NCBI GenBank assembly: GCA_016871155.1
Contig: VFZO01000011.1
Span: forward strand, 1 to 60,036
DNA: 60,036 nucleotides
Direction: 5' to 3'
Origin: Acidobacteriota bacterium
GTDB lineage: Bacteria > Acidobacteriota > Terriglobia > Bryobacterales > Bryobacteraceae
Shown: positions 52,813 through 60,036 of the stretch, piece by piece
Position numbering within the stretch: position 1 is the stretch's first letter
How the letters are laid out: every line of letters begins with the position of its first letter
Notes under the pieces: generated by a model
Seen by the model: the letters and a program-made list of their open reading frames with translations, nothing else
The model's database searches: none
What the model was told of the DNA's origin: nothing
Position numbers and translations under genes: made by a program

Positions 52813-53608
52813 GCGAGCACTCCTTTGGGCCGGACTGTTTACGCTTGGGGCGGCGGACGGTCCGTTGATCACCCCCGACATCGTCTATGGCCACAAGATG
52901 GGCATGGCGCTGACGATGGATTTGTTTCAGCCAAGAGCGAATGTTAATGGGGCAGCGCTGCTGTTTATGGTCAGCGGCGGATGGCGGTCCAATTGGACGG
53001 CGCCGGAAAAAGCGGCCGCCTTCTTTCAGCCGATGGTCGACAAGGGCTTTCAGGTGTTCGCGGTGCGGCACGGATCGAGCCCGAAGTTCTCGATTCCGGA
53101 GATTGTCGAGGATGTGAAGCTGGCGGCGCGGTTTGTGAAGTCGAACGCGGGCAAGTACGGGTACGACGCGAACCGGCTAGGCGTTTACGGCGGCAGCGCC
53201 GGCGGCCACCTGTCGCTGCTGCTAGGCACCACGGGCGATGCGGCCACGCGGGTTCAGGCCGTGGTCGCGTACTTTCCGCCGACCGACCTGCGCGGCTGGG
53301 TGAGCGAGGATCCGAATGCGAACACGAACTACCCGGCGCTGCGATTTTCGCCGGCCAAGGCCCCGGACTGTTCGCCGCTGCTGCAGGTGACACCGGACGA
53401 CGCGCCGTCGCTGCTGATTCACGGCGACAAGGACACGCTGGTGAAACTGGAGCACAGCGAGAAGATCTTGGCGGCGTTCAAGGAGAAAAGCGTTCCGGCG
53501 GAATTGATTGTCATACCAGGCGCGGGCCACGGATTCCGGGGCGAGGACGAGGTCCGCGCGCGCACGGCGATGCTGGCGTGGTTTGAAAAATACCTGGCGG
53601 CTCGTTAG
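52811..53608 (+). CDS. Alpha/beta hydrolase (esterase/BD-FAE-like), exported
   Basis: 265 aa from the ATG at 52811 with a short signal peptide (MRALLWAGLFTLGAAD); the open frame extends to 52760 but that would hide the signal peptide. Fold marks: 'ALLFMVSGGWRSN' (oxyanion loop), nucleophile S129 in 'VYGGSAGGHLSLL', Asp in 'LLIHGDKDTLV' and His in 'GAGHGFRG'. Such enzymes deacylate small esters or act as peptidase-like hydrolases. It overlaps the DoxX gene by 4 nt at the 3' end. Confidence 0.88.
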   Translation: MRALLWAGLFTLGAADGPLITPDIVYGHKMGMALTMDLFQPRANVNGAALLFMVSGGWRSNWTAPEKAAAFFQPMVDKGFQVFAVRHGSSPKFSIPEIVEDVKLAARFVKSNAGKYGYDANRLGVYGGSAGGHLSLLLGTTGDAATRVQAVVAYFPPTDLRGWVSEDPNANTNYPALRFSPAKAPDCSPLLQVTPDDAPSLLIHGDKDTLVKLEHSEKILAAFKEKSVPAELIVIPGAGHGFRGEDEVRARTAMLAWFEKYLAAR

Positions 53609-53985
53609 CGCGTCTCGCGAACGGCCGGGATGAGTTGCTCGATACGTGTGTCGCGCAGGCAGAGCCCGCCCCATATGGCCATGCCTATGAGGATCTGGAC
53701 GATAAATGGCTCACCGATGCGCATGTGCGTGGCGATCGCGCCACCCATGTAGCCGGTGAGCAGGATGGCGCCCAGGACGCAGGTGCGCGGAGCGAGATAG
53801 AGGAGCGTGCAGACGATTTCCACGATCCCGAGCGGCGTGGCGAGTTTGAGCGGCCATCCCAGATGGCTAAAGCCTTCGGCCAGTCCTGGCGGGCCCGCCA
53901 GCTTCATGGCACCGCTGCCCAGCAGCATAAGCGCCGGCGCACCGGAGAGCGTCCAACCGGTCCACAGCTTCATTTTGGATGACAT
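53605..53985 (-). CDS. DoxX-family membrane protein
   Basis: 126 aa (117 if the second ATG at 53973 is used). Four TM helices: 'SGAPALMLLGSGAMKLA', 'ATPLGIVEIVCTLLYLAP', 'VLGAILLTGYMGGAIATHM' and 'FIVQILIGMAIWGGLCL'. DoxX proteins are associated with quinone or thiol redox stress membranes. It is the divergent neighbour of the MarR regulator. The first ATG lies at the predicted transcription start, so translation may be leaderless or start at 53973. Confidence 0.88.
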   Translation of the reverse strand: MSSKMKLWTGWTLSGAPALMLLGSGAMKLAGPPGLAEGFSHLGWPLKLATPLGIVEIVCTLLYLAPRTCVLGAILLTGYMGGAIATHMRIGEPFIVQILIGMAIWGGLCLRDTRIEQLIPAVRETR

Positions 53986-53990
53986 GTCAT
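53979..53990. promoter_or_regulatory. Operator 1 of the MarR module (12-bp palindrome)
   Basis: ATGACATGTCAT is a perfect palindrome that shares the TGACATGTCA core with operator 2. Its centre (53984.5) is exactly 30 bp from that of operator 2, about three DNA turns, so both can be bound on one helix face. It covers the doxX start codon and transcription start. Confidence 0.65.
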
Positions 53991-53991
53991 T

Positions 53992-54020
53992 ACATTACTA
54001 GTCAATAGTTGACATGTCAA
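53992..54020 (-). promoter_or_regulatory. doxX promoter
   Basis: Minus strand: -35 TTGACA at 54020-54015, 17-bp spacer, -10 TAATGT at 53997-53992. Transcription would start near 53985, right at the first ATG. The -35 is part of operator 2, so a bound MarR protein would block RNA polymerase. Confidence 0.6.
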
Positions 54021-54027
54021 CTATAAA
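53999..54027 (+). promoter_or_regulatory. marR promoter (weak)
   Basis: Plus strand: -35-like TAGTCA at 53999-54004, 17-bp spacer, -10 TATAAA at 54022-54027, with the MarR ATG at 54045. Operator 2 fills the spacer, so the regulator would repress its own gene. Confidence 0.5.
54005..54024. promoter_or_regulatory. Operator 2 of the MarR module (20-bp perfect palindrome)
   Basis: ATAGTTGACATGTCAACTAT is identical on both strands over 20 bp. It lies between the divergent doxX and marR genes, overlaps the doxX -35 and fills the marR promoter spacer. Such arrangement is typical for MarR-type autorepression with control of the divergent neighbour. Confidence 0.7.
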
Positions 54028-54044
54028 GATGCTAACGTTGCAGT

Positions 54045-54545
54045 ATGGAAAGGACCTCGGTCCGGCGGCTCCGGGAAGAGATTCGGCAGAGTAAGCCCTT
54101 TCAGAGCGCGAGCCACGCCGCGGCGCTGGCCCTGATTCGCACCGTCGACGAGGTGCGGCGGCGGGCGAGCGAGATGGTGGATCTGAGCGGCATCAGCATG
54201 GAGCAATATAACGTTCTGCGGATCCTGCGAGGTTCGCGCGGCACTCCCATGCCGGTACTGGACATCGCGGCCCGGTTGTTGGAGCGGAATCCGGGGATTA
54301 CCCGGCTGCTGGACAAGCTGGAGACGAAGGGGCTGGTGACCCGAGTGCGATGCACCCATGACCGGCGTCAGGTGTTGTGCTCCATCACTGAGACTGGGCT
54401 AGCGTTGCTGAAATCGCTGGACAAGCCAGCCGAACAGGCGAATCAATCGCTCTTCGCCGCACTCAGCGAAAGCGAAATTTACAAACTGATCGATTTGTTG
54501 GACCGTATCCGTCATCCGGAACGTCCGAAGGAGTCAGGAACATGA
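54045..54545 (+). CDS. MarR-family transcriptional regulator
   Basis: 166 aa winged-helix protein: 'ISMEQYNVLRILRGSRGTPMPVLDIAARLLERNPGITRLLDKLETKGLVTRVRCTHDRRQVLCSITETGLALL' holds the HTH and wing with the conserved D-R-R. The flanking helices form the dimer. It most likely represses itself and doxX through the palindromes at 53979-53990 and 54005-54024, and also the downstream SnoaL-like and YceI genes. No reactive Cys is seen at the N-terminus, so a ligand rather than thiol oxidation may be the signal; this is inference. Confidence 0.92.
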   Translation: MERTSVRRLREEIRQSKPFQSASHAAALALIRTVDEVRRRASEMVDLSGISMEQYNVLRILRGSRGTPMPVLDIAARLLERNPGITRLLDKLETKGLVTRVRCTHDRRQVLCSITETGLALLKSLDKPAEQANQSLFAALSESEIYKLIDLLDRIRHPERPKESGT

Positions 54546-54895
54546 ATATTGCGGAACTCGACAAAGAGTTGAACGATCAAGTGCTTGGAGGCGACATTCT
54601 CGGCGCCTTTGACCGGTTCTACGCCGAGAACGTGGAGATGCGGGAGAACTCCGCACCGCCGGTGGCCGGCAAGGCGGCAAACCGCGAGCGGGAGGTGCAA
54701 TTCGTAGGGGCGGTCCAGGAGTTTCACGGTGCGCGGGTGCTGGCCTCGGCCGTAAACGGCGACACCAGTTTCAGCGAATGGGAGATGGATGTCACTTTCC
54801 AGGGCGGCATGCGCGTTACCATGGCGCAAGTGGCCGTCCGCACCTGGGCCGGCGGCCAGGTCGTGAAAGAGCGTTTTTATTACAACAAGGGGTAA
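54542..54895 (+). CDS. SnoaL-like (nuclear-transport-factor-2 fold) protein
   Basis: 117 aa small alpha+beta protein: 'LNDQVLGGDILGAFDRFYAENVEMRENSAPPVAGKAANREREVQFVGAV' has the SnoaL helix-strand opening with a Tyr/Asp/Glu-lined cavity, then strands 'FSEWEMDVTFQGGMRVTMAQVAVRTWAGGQVVKERFYYN'. Such proteins are small isomerases/cyclases or polyketide-like binders. ATGA overlap with marR shows translational coupling and co-regulation. Confidence 0.85.
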   Translation: MNIAELDKELNDQVLGGDILGAFDRFYAENVEMRENSAPPVAGKAANREREVQFVGAVQEFHGARVLASAVNGDTSFSEWEMDVTFQGGMRVTMAQVAVRTWAGGQVVKERFYYNKG

Positions 54896-54915
54896 AGCCC
54901 CGGCGAGGAATACGA

Positions 54916-55482
54916 ATGAAACTTGAGATCCTGATCTTCGCCGCGGCGAGCGTTTTTGCCGCGGACTACACGATCGACACGGCGCACAGCTCGGTCAGCT
55001 TTTCGGTCCGGCACATGATGGTCACCAACGTTCGCGGACAATTCGCCGGCTTACAGGGGACAATTCGTTACGATTCGAAGAATCTTGCCGCCTCGAAGGT
55101 AGACGCGACGATCGACGCCGCGACCGTGAATACCGGTATCGGCAAACGCGACGACCACTTGCGCTCGGCCGATTTCTTCGACGTCGCGAAGTTTCCGAAG
55201 ATGACGTTCCAGTCTACGAAGTGGTCGAAAGAGGGCGATCGGGTTCAGGTGACCGGTAACCTGACCTTGCACGGCGTGACGAAGAGCGTTGTGTTCGACC
55301 TGGAAGGCCCGGCTCCGGAAGTGAAGGCGCCCGACGGCGGCTTCCGTACCGGAGCCACGGCGACGGCGAAGATCAATCGCAAGGACTTTGGCTTGGCCTG
55401 GAACAAAGTGATGGAAGGCGGCGGGGTGACCGTCGGCGAGATCATCACGATCACGCTGGACATCGAGGCCAGCCGCAAATAG
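54916..55482 (+). CDS. YceI-family periplasmic protein
   Basis: 188 aa from the ATG at 54916 with a short signal peptide (MKLEILIFAAASVFA). Family landmarks: 'YTIDTAHSSVSFSVRHMMVTNVRGQFAGLQGTIRYD', 'VDATIDAATVNTGIGKRDDHLRSADFFDVAKFPKMTFQST', 'VTGNLTLHGVTKSVVFD' and 'INRKDFGLAWN'. YceI proteins are lipocalin-like barrels that bind isoprenoid quinones or fatty amides. With DoxX and SnoaL-like neighbours under one MarR regulator, a quinone/redox role is plausible. It ends 1 nt before the convergent gene. Confidence 0.92.
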   Translation: MKLEILIFAAASVFAADYTIDTAHSSVSFSVRHMMVTNVRGQFAGLQGTIRYDSKNLAASKVDATIDAATVNTGIGKRDDHLRSADFFDVAKFPKMTFQSTKWSKEGDRVQVTGNLTLHGVTKSVVFDLEGPAPEVKAPDGGFRTGATATAKINRKDFGLAWNKVMEGGGVTVGEIITITLDIEASRK

Positions 55483-55483
55483 G

Positions 55484-57994
55484 TTACTTCCTGGCCGCCC
55501 GCTCGGCGCGCTCTTCTTCCTCCTCCTCATCGGTTTCGACGGTGATGGGGGCGAAGACGGCGCGAGGCGGCGTTGGGTACGGCACGTTCCAGCCCTTGAT
55601 CGCGCCCCACACGGCTCGGTTGAGCTTTTCGGTGGGCGCGGCGTCCGGTACATCGAAACGCATTTTCGCCGAATCGCGGGCGGCTTGGCGGGCCTTGCCC
55701 TTTAAGGCCTGCAGCGGCGGATTGACTTCGAAAAGCGACTGCTTCGGCGCTTCGGAGACGAAGGGCGAGAAGTCCGGAGATTCCGTGAAGGATTCGCGCA
55801 TTTCGTTGGCGATCAGATCGAACAGCGACATGGTGGGAAGGCCGAGAATCAGTTCGATTGTCTTCAACATACTTTGGTGCGAGTAAAACGTGGAATCGAC
55901 ATGGCCACGCTTGGCATAAGGACTGGCGACAAGAGCGACCGTGCGATGCCCATCGACGTGATCGACGCCGTTCTGCGCGTCGTCCTCCACGATGAAGACG
56001 GCGGTTTTCTTCCAAAACTTCGATTTTGAAAGCGCCTCGACGATCTTGCCGACGGCGAAATCGTTGTCGGCCACCATCGCCTTCGGTGACGACGAACCGG
56101 GGCGGGTGCCCTCCGTGTGGTCGCAGGGCAGCAACAGGATCGACAGGTTCGGCATCTTGCCGTCCTTTTCCCATTGCTGCAGGTCCTCGACGAAAAGGTC
56201 CGCGCGCACGACGTCGGGCACGGCATGCGAGTACGGCGGGAAGTAAGGGGCCAGCACGGTGTTCAGCTTGGCGATGGGCGCCTTGATATTCCAGCGCCCG
56301 CGGAACTTCCCGCCCGCCTGCCATTCGTTGAGCAGATTCTTGCGCAGGGTCTGATCGTTGCCGAGCGCGCCGGCGTATTCACCATATACCTTCACCGAAC
56401 GGCCGCGGGCCAGCGCATAGTCCCACAGAAAGCCGCTGGACGAGTACGCCAGCGGGTCGGTCCCATTGTAGGGATAGCTGCGGCCGTCGTAGCCGGGCCA
56501 CAAGCAGTAGGCGGTCTCATTGGCCTGCGTAGCCCACTGGTGACCGTCGGCGCTGTTGCCGCCGGTGGCATAGAAGTTGTCCAGGAGCACGAACTGCTGG
56601 GCGATCTTCCGTTGGTTGGGCGTCACATCCTGACCGAAGAGCACGAGGGCGGGGTCACCGTTGCCGCGCGGGAGATCGCCGAACAACTGATCGTAGGTGC
56701 GGTTTTCCTTGATTATGTAGACGACGTGCTCGATCAGCGACGGATCGCCCGATCGTGCGGGAATTGCGACGGGCTTGGTGGCGGGAGCCATGGGCCGCGC
56801 GGCGCCGGCCATGCGGTTGTTCTCGAGAACGGCGGTCGTATACGACGCGAGTTGCGTCTCGGCGGGCAGGTCGACGACCTGCACGGAACCCCGGTTTGCG
56901 TGCACGAAACGGCGTTCCGGCTTGTCCTGCCAGCCGGAGCCAACGCCTAGCAGCGCACCCACGGCAAGGCGCTTCCCGTCGGGGCTGAGGGCCAGGCTGG
57001 AGGGATACCAATATGTCGGGATCGCGCCGGCCATTGTGCCGGTGGCGGTGCGAAGAACCATCACGGCGTTGATGCCGCCGCAGGCCACATAGAGCCGGGC
57101 GCCGTCGGCGGACACCGCCAGAGCCGTGGGCGCGATGCCGAACACTTTGCGCGAGAAGGGTTGAAGGGGCCATGTGGCCGTGACCGCGAGGGTCCTGGTG
57201 TCGACGACCGAGATCGAGTCCGAATTCGTGTTGGCGACGTATAGCTTGCCGCGGGCTTCGTCCCAGGCGAGCGCCGTGGGGTGAAGGCCCACGGCGATGG
57301 TGCCAGTCACTTTTCCAGCGGCGACATCGACACGCGACACGGTGCCGCTGGCCGCGACGCCGCGGGCGTCGACCAGCACTTTGTCCGCCGTGGGCGCCAT
57401 GCCGGTGGGCGCTGTGACTTCGCCCTCCTTGGGAACGCGGCCGCCCCAGTTGCCGACATAGGCGACGGTTCCGGCGGCGTCGACGGCCAGGCCGACAGGC
57501 GCGATGCCGGTAGGGATGCGCGCTTCGACCGTTCCCGACGCGCCGATGACAGCGAGCTGATTTTCAAAGGCCAGTGCGGCGAAGGCGCGGTTACCGCGCA
57601 CGCGGAGCGCGCCGGCTTGAAAGCGGCCGATCTCCACGCCCTTGGTGTCGGTTCCGCGGTGGAGCCACACTTTGTTTTGGCGCTGAAACAACCAGGCGGG
57701 CGTGTCGCCATCCAGGGCTTGAATGCCGCCGCGCCCGCGCATGGCAACGCGGCCTTCCACAAGATTGCGCCGCCAATCCATGCGATATAGGCCTTCACCG
57801 GTTAGCGCATAAATCTCGTCGTTCGAATGGAAGCGAACTGCATAGACGCGGCCCTGAAAGACCGTGGGAACGCCGGCGGGAGTGACCATTTGACGGGTCG
57901 TTACGACACCGGGATCGGTGACCGCGCGAACGGGACGATCCGGCGTTTGGGCGATAACGGTGAGTCCGGCTGCTATTGCAAGAACAATGCGCAT
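55484..57994 (-). CDS. YVTN beta-propeller / phosphoesterase fusion protein
   Basis: 836 aa from the ATG at 57994 (signal peptide MRIVLAIAAGLTVIAQ). The N-terminal half (about 25-400) is a propeller with YVTN-like blades: 'VDAAGTVAYVGNWGGRV', 'WDEARGKLYVANTNSDSISVVDTRTLAVTATWP', 'VSADGARLYVACGGINAVMVL'. The C-terminal half is the phosphoesterase (PF04185-type, acid-phosphatase/phospholipase-C-like) domain: 'IEHVVYIIKENRTYDQLFGDLPRGNGDP', 'FVLLDNFYATGGNSADGHQWATQA', 'VFIVEDDAQNGVDHVDGHRTVALVASPYAKRGHV'. Such exported fusions are common in Acidobacteria; substrate unknown. The tail ends with an unusual Glu/Arg-rich stretch. Confidence 0.9.
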   Translation of the reverse strand: MRIVLAIAAGLTVIAQTPDRPVRAVTDPGVVTTRQMVTPAGVPTVFQGRVYAVRFHSNDEIYALTGEGLYRMDWRRNLVEGRVAMRGRGGIQALDGDTPAWLFQRQNKVWLHRGTDTKGVEIGRFQAGALRVRGNRAFAALAFENQLAVIGASGTVEARIPTGIAPVGLAVDAAGTVAYVGNWGGRVPKEGEVTAPTGMAPTADKVLVDARGVAASGTVSRVDVAAGKVTGTIAVGLHPTALAWDEARGKLYVANTNSDSISVVDTRTLAVTATWPLQPFSRKVFGIAPTALAVSADGARLYVACGGINAVMVLRTATGTMAGAIPTYWYPSSLALSPDGKRLAVGALLGVGSGWQDKPERRFVHANRGSVQVVDLPAETQLASYTTAVLENNRMAGAARPMAPATKPVAIPARSGDPSLIEHVVYIIKENRTYDQLFGDLPRGNGDPALVLFGQDVTPNQRKIAQQFVLLDNFYATGGNSADGHQWATQANETAYCLWPGYDGRSYPYNGTDPLAYSSSGFLWDYALARGRSVKVYGEYAGALGNDQTLRKNLLNEWQAGGKFRGRWNIKAPIAKLNTVLAPYFPPYSHAVPDVVRADLFVEDLQQWEKDGKMPNLSILLLPCDHTEGTRPGSSSPKAMVADNDFAVGKIVEALSKSKFWKKTAVFIVEDDAQNGVDHVDGHRTVALVASPYAKRGHVDSTFYSHQSMLKTIELILGLPTMSLFDLIANEMRESFTESPDFSPFVSEAPKQSLFEVNPPLQALKGKARQAARDSAKMRFDVPDAAPTEKLNRAVWGAIKGWNVPYPTPPRAVFAPITVETDEEEEEERAERAARK

Positions 57995-58041
57995 TGCCAC
58001 ATTGTATTGAAGGAACGTTCCAGATTTGCGGCAACGGCGAC

Positions 58042-58078
58042 AAAAAACGTCCCGGCCGGCGCGGAGCCGGACGGGACG
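58042..58078 (-). terminator. Rho-independent terminator of the 104-aa secreted protein gene
   Basis: On the minus strand a stem CGTCCCG/CGGGACG continued by CCGGC/GCCGG (one unpaired base on each arm, 5-nt loop) is followed directly by TTTTTT (58047-58042). It lies 26 nt past the stop of the small gene at 58104 and before the phosphoesterase gene start, so the small gene ends its own transcript. Confidence 0.85.
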
Positions 58079-58103
58079 GTGGAAGGTTTTCGGAGGAGAT
58101 TAT

Positions 58104-58418
58104 CTAGTTGACTACCAACTTGGTGTTGGTACCGCCGATGCGGATTTCAGTGATGCGATACTTGCCGTCGCCGTTCTGGTAACGGATGGAGGTCTGGGCG
58201 AATTTACCGTCGCCTTGCTCCGATTTCACGGTAGCTTCGGCCTTGGTTTTGCCGCTCTTGAGGACGAGTTTGTCGCCGTCGACCTCGATCTTGTATTCTC
58301 CAGGCTTCAGTTCGACGCCGTTCAGCAGGGACGGCTGAAACAGCGTGACCTTGGACGACATTGCGCCGGCGAAAACCATCGTAATGGACGCGGCAAACAA
58401 CACGAATAGCTTCTTCAT
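58104..58418 (-). CDS. Small secreted beta-rich protein of unknown function
   Basis: 104 aa from the ATG at 58418 (AGGAG upstream); the open frame continues to 58886 but that part overlaps miaA. Signal peptide MKKLFVLFAASITMVFAG. The mature part is about 85 residues of beta strands with alternating Lys/Glu: 'GVELKPGEYKIEVDGDKLVLKSGKTKAEATVKSEQ' and 'TSIRYQNGDGKYRITEIRIGGTNTKLVVN'. Similar short proteins recur in Acidobacteria, usually with no assigned role. An own terminator (58042-58078) and a 179-nt leader region suggest a highly expressed single-gene unit. Confidence 0.85.
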   Translation of the reverse strand: MKKLFVLFAASITMVFAGAMSSKVTLFQPSLLNGVELKPGEYKIEVDGDKLVLKSGKTKAEATVKSEQGDGKFAQTSIRYQNGDGKYRITEIRIGGTNTKLVVN

Positions 58419-58442
58419 GGACTTGAGGCTCCTGTACTTCTG

Positions 58443-58458
58443 GAAGGCGTTCGCCTTC
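58443..58458 (-). promoter_or_regulatory. Inverted repeat in the 5' leader of the small secreted protein gene
   Basis: GAAGGCG-AA-CGCCTTC on the minus strand lies 24 nt before the ATG, just upstream of the AGGAG. It can form a 7-bp stem in mRNA or serve as a protein site. The rest of the leader to 58597 holds no clear -35/-10 pair. Confidence 0.35.
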
Positions 58459-58597
58459 GACTCGATTGTTCTACTGAACGGCGCGATTTCGATACCGTTT
58501 GTGGCTCGCCGCCAGTTTTGTGGGGTGCGGCGCTGACTCGTTTGCGCCGCGTTCTGTACTGATATACGGGCGAAGCTCAAAAATGTTCCGGGCTCGT

Positions 58598-59488
58598 TCA
58601 GTTTTTTTCCAGGAACCGCGCAACCCTCTCCAATACAAGGTGTTGTGTTTTTGTTTCGGAGCCGAAACCGGGAAACCACTCCATCCCAGGCTCGGCGCGG
58701 AACCAGGTCCACTGGCGTTTGGCGTACTGCCGGGTTTTTACCTTCATCTCGTCGAGAGCCTCGACGGAGGGCGCGAGCGCTTGCCTGTACCCGAGCGATT
58801 CGAACGGCTTCACGCACGGATCGACGCCTTGTTCCAGAAGAAACCGCACTTCCTCGAGCAACCCGCCGCTCCACATGGCTGCGCAACGTGCGTCCAGCCG
58901 GCGATAGAGTTCGGCGCGGGGCGGATCCAAACCTATTAAAAGGGTTCGATAGCCCTCAAGCGGCGCGACCGGGTTCTCGGAGAAGTGCGAATGCAGGCCC
59001 CGCCGGGCCAGGACGCGAAGTTCGAGTGCGCGGAGTGATTTGTTTTTGTCGTTTGGATGAATGCGGCGCGCGGCATCGGGGTCCAGACGCTCGAGCAGTT
59101 TACGAACATCGCGGCGCTCCAGATCGGCGCGAAGGGCGTCGTCGCGCTGGGGACTGGGCGAGAGACCTTGCAGCAGCGACCGCAGATAGAACCCGGTGCC
59201 GCCGCAGAGCACGGGCACGGGAATGGAGGGCAGGAGGGCCTTGACATCCCGGACGAAGTCGCCGGCCGTGTAGGTCTGATGCGGGTCACGGATATCGAGG
59301 AGATGATGGGGGATACCCCGGCGTTTGGCGCGGGGCAGTTTCGCGGAGCCGATGTCGAAGCCCCGAAAGACCTGGACGGAGTCGTAGTTCACGATTTCCC
59401 CGCCGAACGTTTCCGCGATCCGGAGGGCAACGTCAGACTTGCCGGAGCCAGTGGGTCCGGCGACGGCGATGAGGGGAAGCGAGGCCAT
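58598..59488 (-). CDS. miaA: tRNA dimethylallyltransferase
   Basis: 296 aa from the ATG at 59488 (GGAGAG 6 nt upstream). P-loop 'IAVAGPTGSGKSDVAL', then 'EIVNYDSVQVFRGFDIGSAKL' with D-S-x-Q, 'GIPHHLLDIRDPHQTYTAGDFVRD', 'VLCGGTGFYLRSLLQGL', 'RIHPNDKNKSLRALEL' and the late 'FESLGYRQAL' plus 'KVKTRQYAKRQWTWFR'. It adds a dimethylallyl group to A37 of tRNAs that read UNN codons. Divergent from the TPR protein gene. Confidence 0.95.
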   Translation of the reverse strand: MASLPLIAVAGPTGSGKSDVALRIAETFGGEIVNYDSVQVFRGFDIGSAKLPRAKRRGIPHHLLDIRDPHQTYTAGDFVRDVKALLPSIPVPVLCGGTGFYLRSLLQGLSPSPQRDDALRADLERRDVRKLLERLDPDAARRIHPNDKNKSLRALELRVLARRGLHSHFSENPVAPLEGYRTLLIGLDPPRAELYRRLDARCAAMWSGGLLEEVRFLLEQGVDPCVKPFESLGYRQALAPSVEALDEMKVKTRQYAKRQWTWFRAEPGMEWFPGFGSETKTQHLVLERVARFLEKN

Positions 59489-59537
59489 CGTTCTCTCCAG
59501 TTTAGAATCGGGAACCAATTCGAGGCGCCAGGAATCG

Positions 59538-59543
59538 TATACT
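59538..59543 (+). promoter_or_regulatory. Putative -10 box of the downstream TPR gene
   Basis: TATACT lies 54 bp before the ATG at 59598, in the 109-nt space between divergent miaA and the TPR gene. No good -35 is seen at 17 bp (CCAATT). AAGGA at 59584-59588 is a weakly placed SD. Confidence 0.35.
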
Positions 59544-59597
59544 AAGAGGCAAAATAGCCCGGCGTCTCATTGCGTACGGGAAGAAGGACACCGAGAC

Positions 59598-60036
59598 ATG
59601 TACTCGAATCGCGTATTCCGATGGCTGGGGGCGGGTTTGTTCGCCATGGGCACGCTCTGCGCGCAGAGCGCCAAGCCTGCGCTTTCGGAAAAATCATCCG
59701 CCTATTTCAACTACGCGATGGGGCACTTGTACGCCGAGCTCGGCGTAGCGCAGGGACCGCGTTCGGAGTTCATCAACAAAGCGATCGACCACTTAAAGAG
59801 CGCGATGAAGGAAGACCCGGCGGCCGGGTTTATCGGCGAGGAGTTGGCCGAGCTGTACATCCAGGGCGGGCGGCTGCGGGAGGCGGTCCGCGAGTTTGAA
59901 GACATCCTGAAGACGAACCCGAACGATCTGACGGCGCGCCGGGTACTTGGACGGATCTCATCGCGGCTGATTGGCGACCCGCAGCAGCGCGGGCTGAATC
60001 AGAAGATGCTGGACCAGGCGTTGGAACATTACAAGA
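59598..60036 (+). CDS. Secreted TPR-repeat protein (3' truncated by window)
   Basis: The first 146 codons are present. Signal peptide MYSNRVFRWLGAGLFAMGTLCAQ, then TPR units: 'SSAYFNYAMGHLYAELGVAQGPRSEFINKAIDHLKSAMKEDPAAG', 'FIGEELAELYIQGGRLREAVREFEDILKTNPNDLTARRVLGRI' and a third starting at the window end. Function unknown; probably a periplasmic scaffold or lipoprotein-like TPR protein. Confidence 0.85.
   Translation, partial: MYSNRVFRWLGAGLFAMGTLCAQSAKPALSEKSSAYFNYAMGHLYAELGVAQGPRSEFINKAIDHLKSAMKEDPAAGFIGEELAELYIQGGRLREAVREFEDILKTNPNDLTARRVLGRISSRLIGDPQQRGLNQKMLDQALEHYK

Noticed and set aside
58419..58886. N-terminal extension of the small secreted protein to 260 aa
   Set aside because: It overlaps the miaA 3' end, and the internal ATG at 58418 starts a perfect signal peptide with AGGAG upstream.

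Overview
The window is GC-rich (roughly 62 to 65 % by eye) and almost fully coding. The gene content points to an Acidobacteriota genome of the Bryobacterales/Solibacter type: an Oar-like TonB receptor with an N-terminal carboxypeptidase-regulatory domain, an 810-aa single-chain MacB/FtsX permease, a TPR-tailed Ser/Thr kinase next to an ECF sigma factor, wHTH-TM-TPR regulators, PEP-CTERM and Ig-repeat secreted proteins, and many leaders that end in '-AQ'. This assignment is inferred from family composition; no rRNA or other phylogenetic marker is present. No tRNA, rRNA, CRISPR array, insertion sequence or integrase was seen.

Layout. 1-7466: an operon-like run of a truncated membrane-anchored protein, a secreted propeller-like protein and a 2174-aa protein of about 22 putative-Ig repeats. 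7471-10703 (minus): FkbM methyltransferase, then an R-M cassette of m5C methyltransferase, NaeI-family restriction enzyme and Vsr mismatch endonuclease. 10752-16420: a spermidine-synthase-like membrane protein, an SDR, IlvD and a metal-binding-domain protein. 16664-25434: a wHTH/TPR regulator, a PEP-CTERM protein and a catabolic or secreted set (acetyl-esterase-like hydrolase, TPR protein, dimethylformamidase-beta-like protein, CBM9-like protein, amidohydrolase, TIM-barrel protein). 25414-34490: a VTT membrane protein, the Oar-like TonB receptor, a NarL/NarX-type system, a DUF1761 protein and a LytS/LytT-type system. 34518-37449: a DinB-like protein, a small secreted protein, a seven-haem cytochrome with TPRs and a LamG protein. 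37513-42640: the ABC permease, a Cys-containing small protein, a Tat-type two-domain multicopper oxidase and a TolC-family protein (probably copper handling). 42842-50424: PanE, an SRPBCC protein, two metallophosphoesterases, a mini ExbB-like protein, the kinase/sigma pair and an EamA transporter. 50452-60036: a second TonB receptor divergent from an esterase, a MarR-controlled DoxX / SnoaL-like / YceI module, a propeller-phosphoesterase, a small secreted protein with a clear terminator, MiaA and a truncated TPR protein.

Most notable: (i) the NaeI-type R-M-Vsr cassette, whose restriction enzyme keeps the catalytic residues but differs in NaeI's ligase-like segment, in DNA that shows no shortage of GCCGGC; (ii) two palindromic operators 30 bp apart that overlap both divergent promoters of the doxX/marR module; (iii) a type-B-like two-domain multicopper oxidase cluster; (iv) a sigma factor and kinase joined by ATGA overlap, facing a 98-aa ExbB-like protein; (v) nine of ten convergent gene junctions that overlap or lie within 4 nt.
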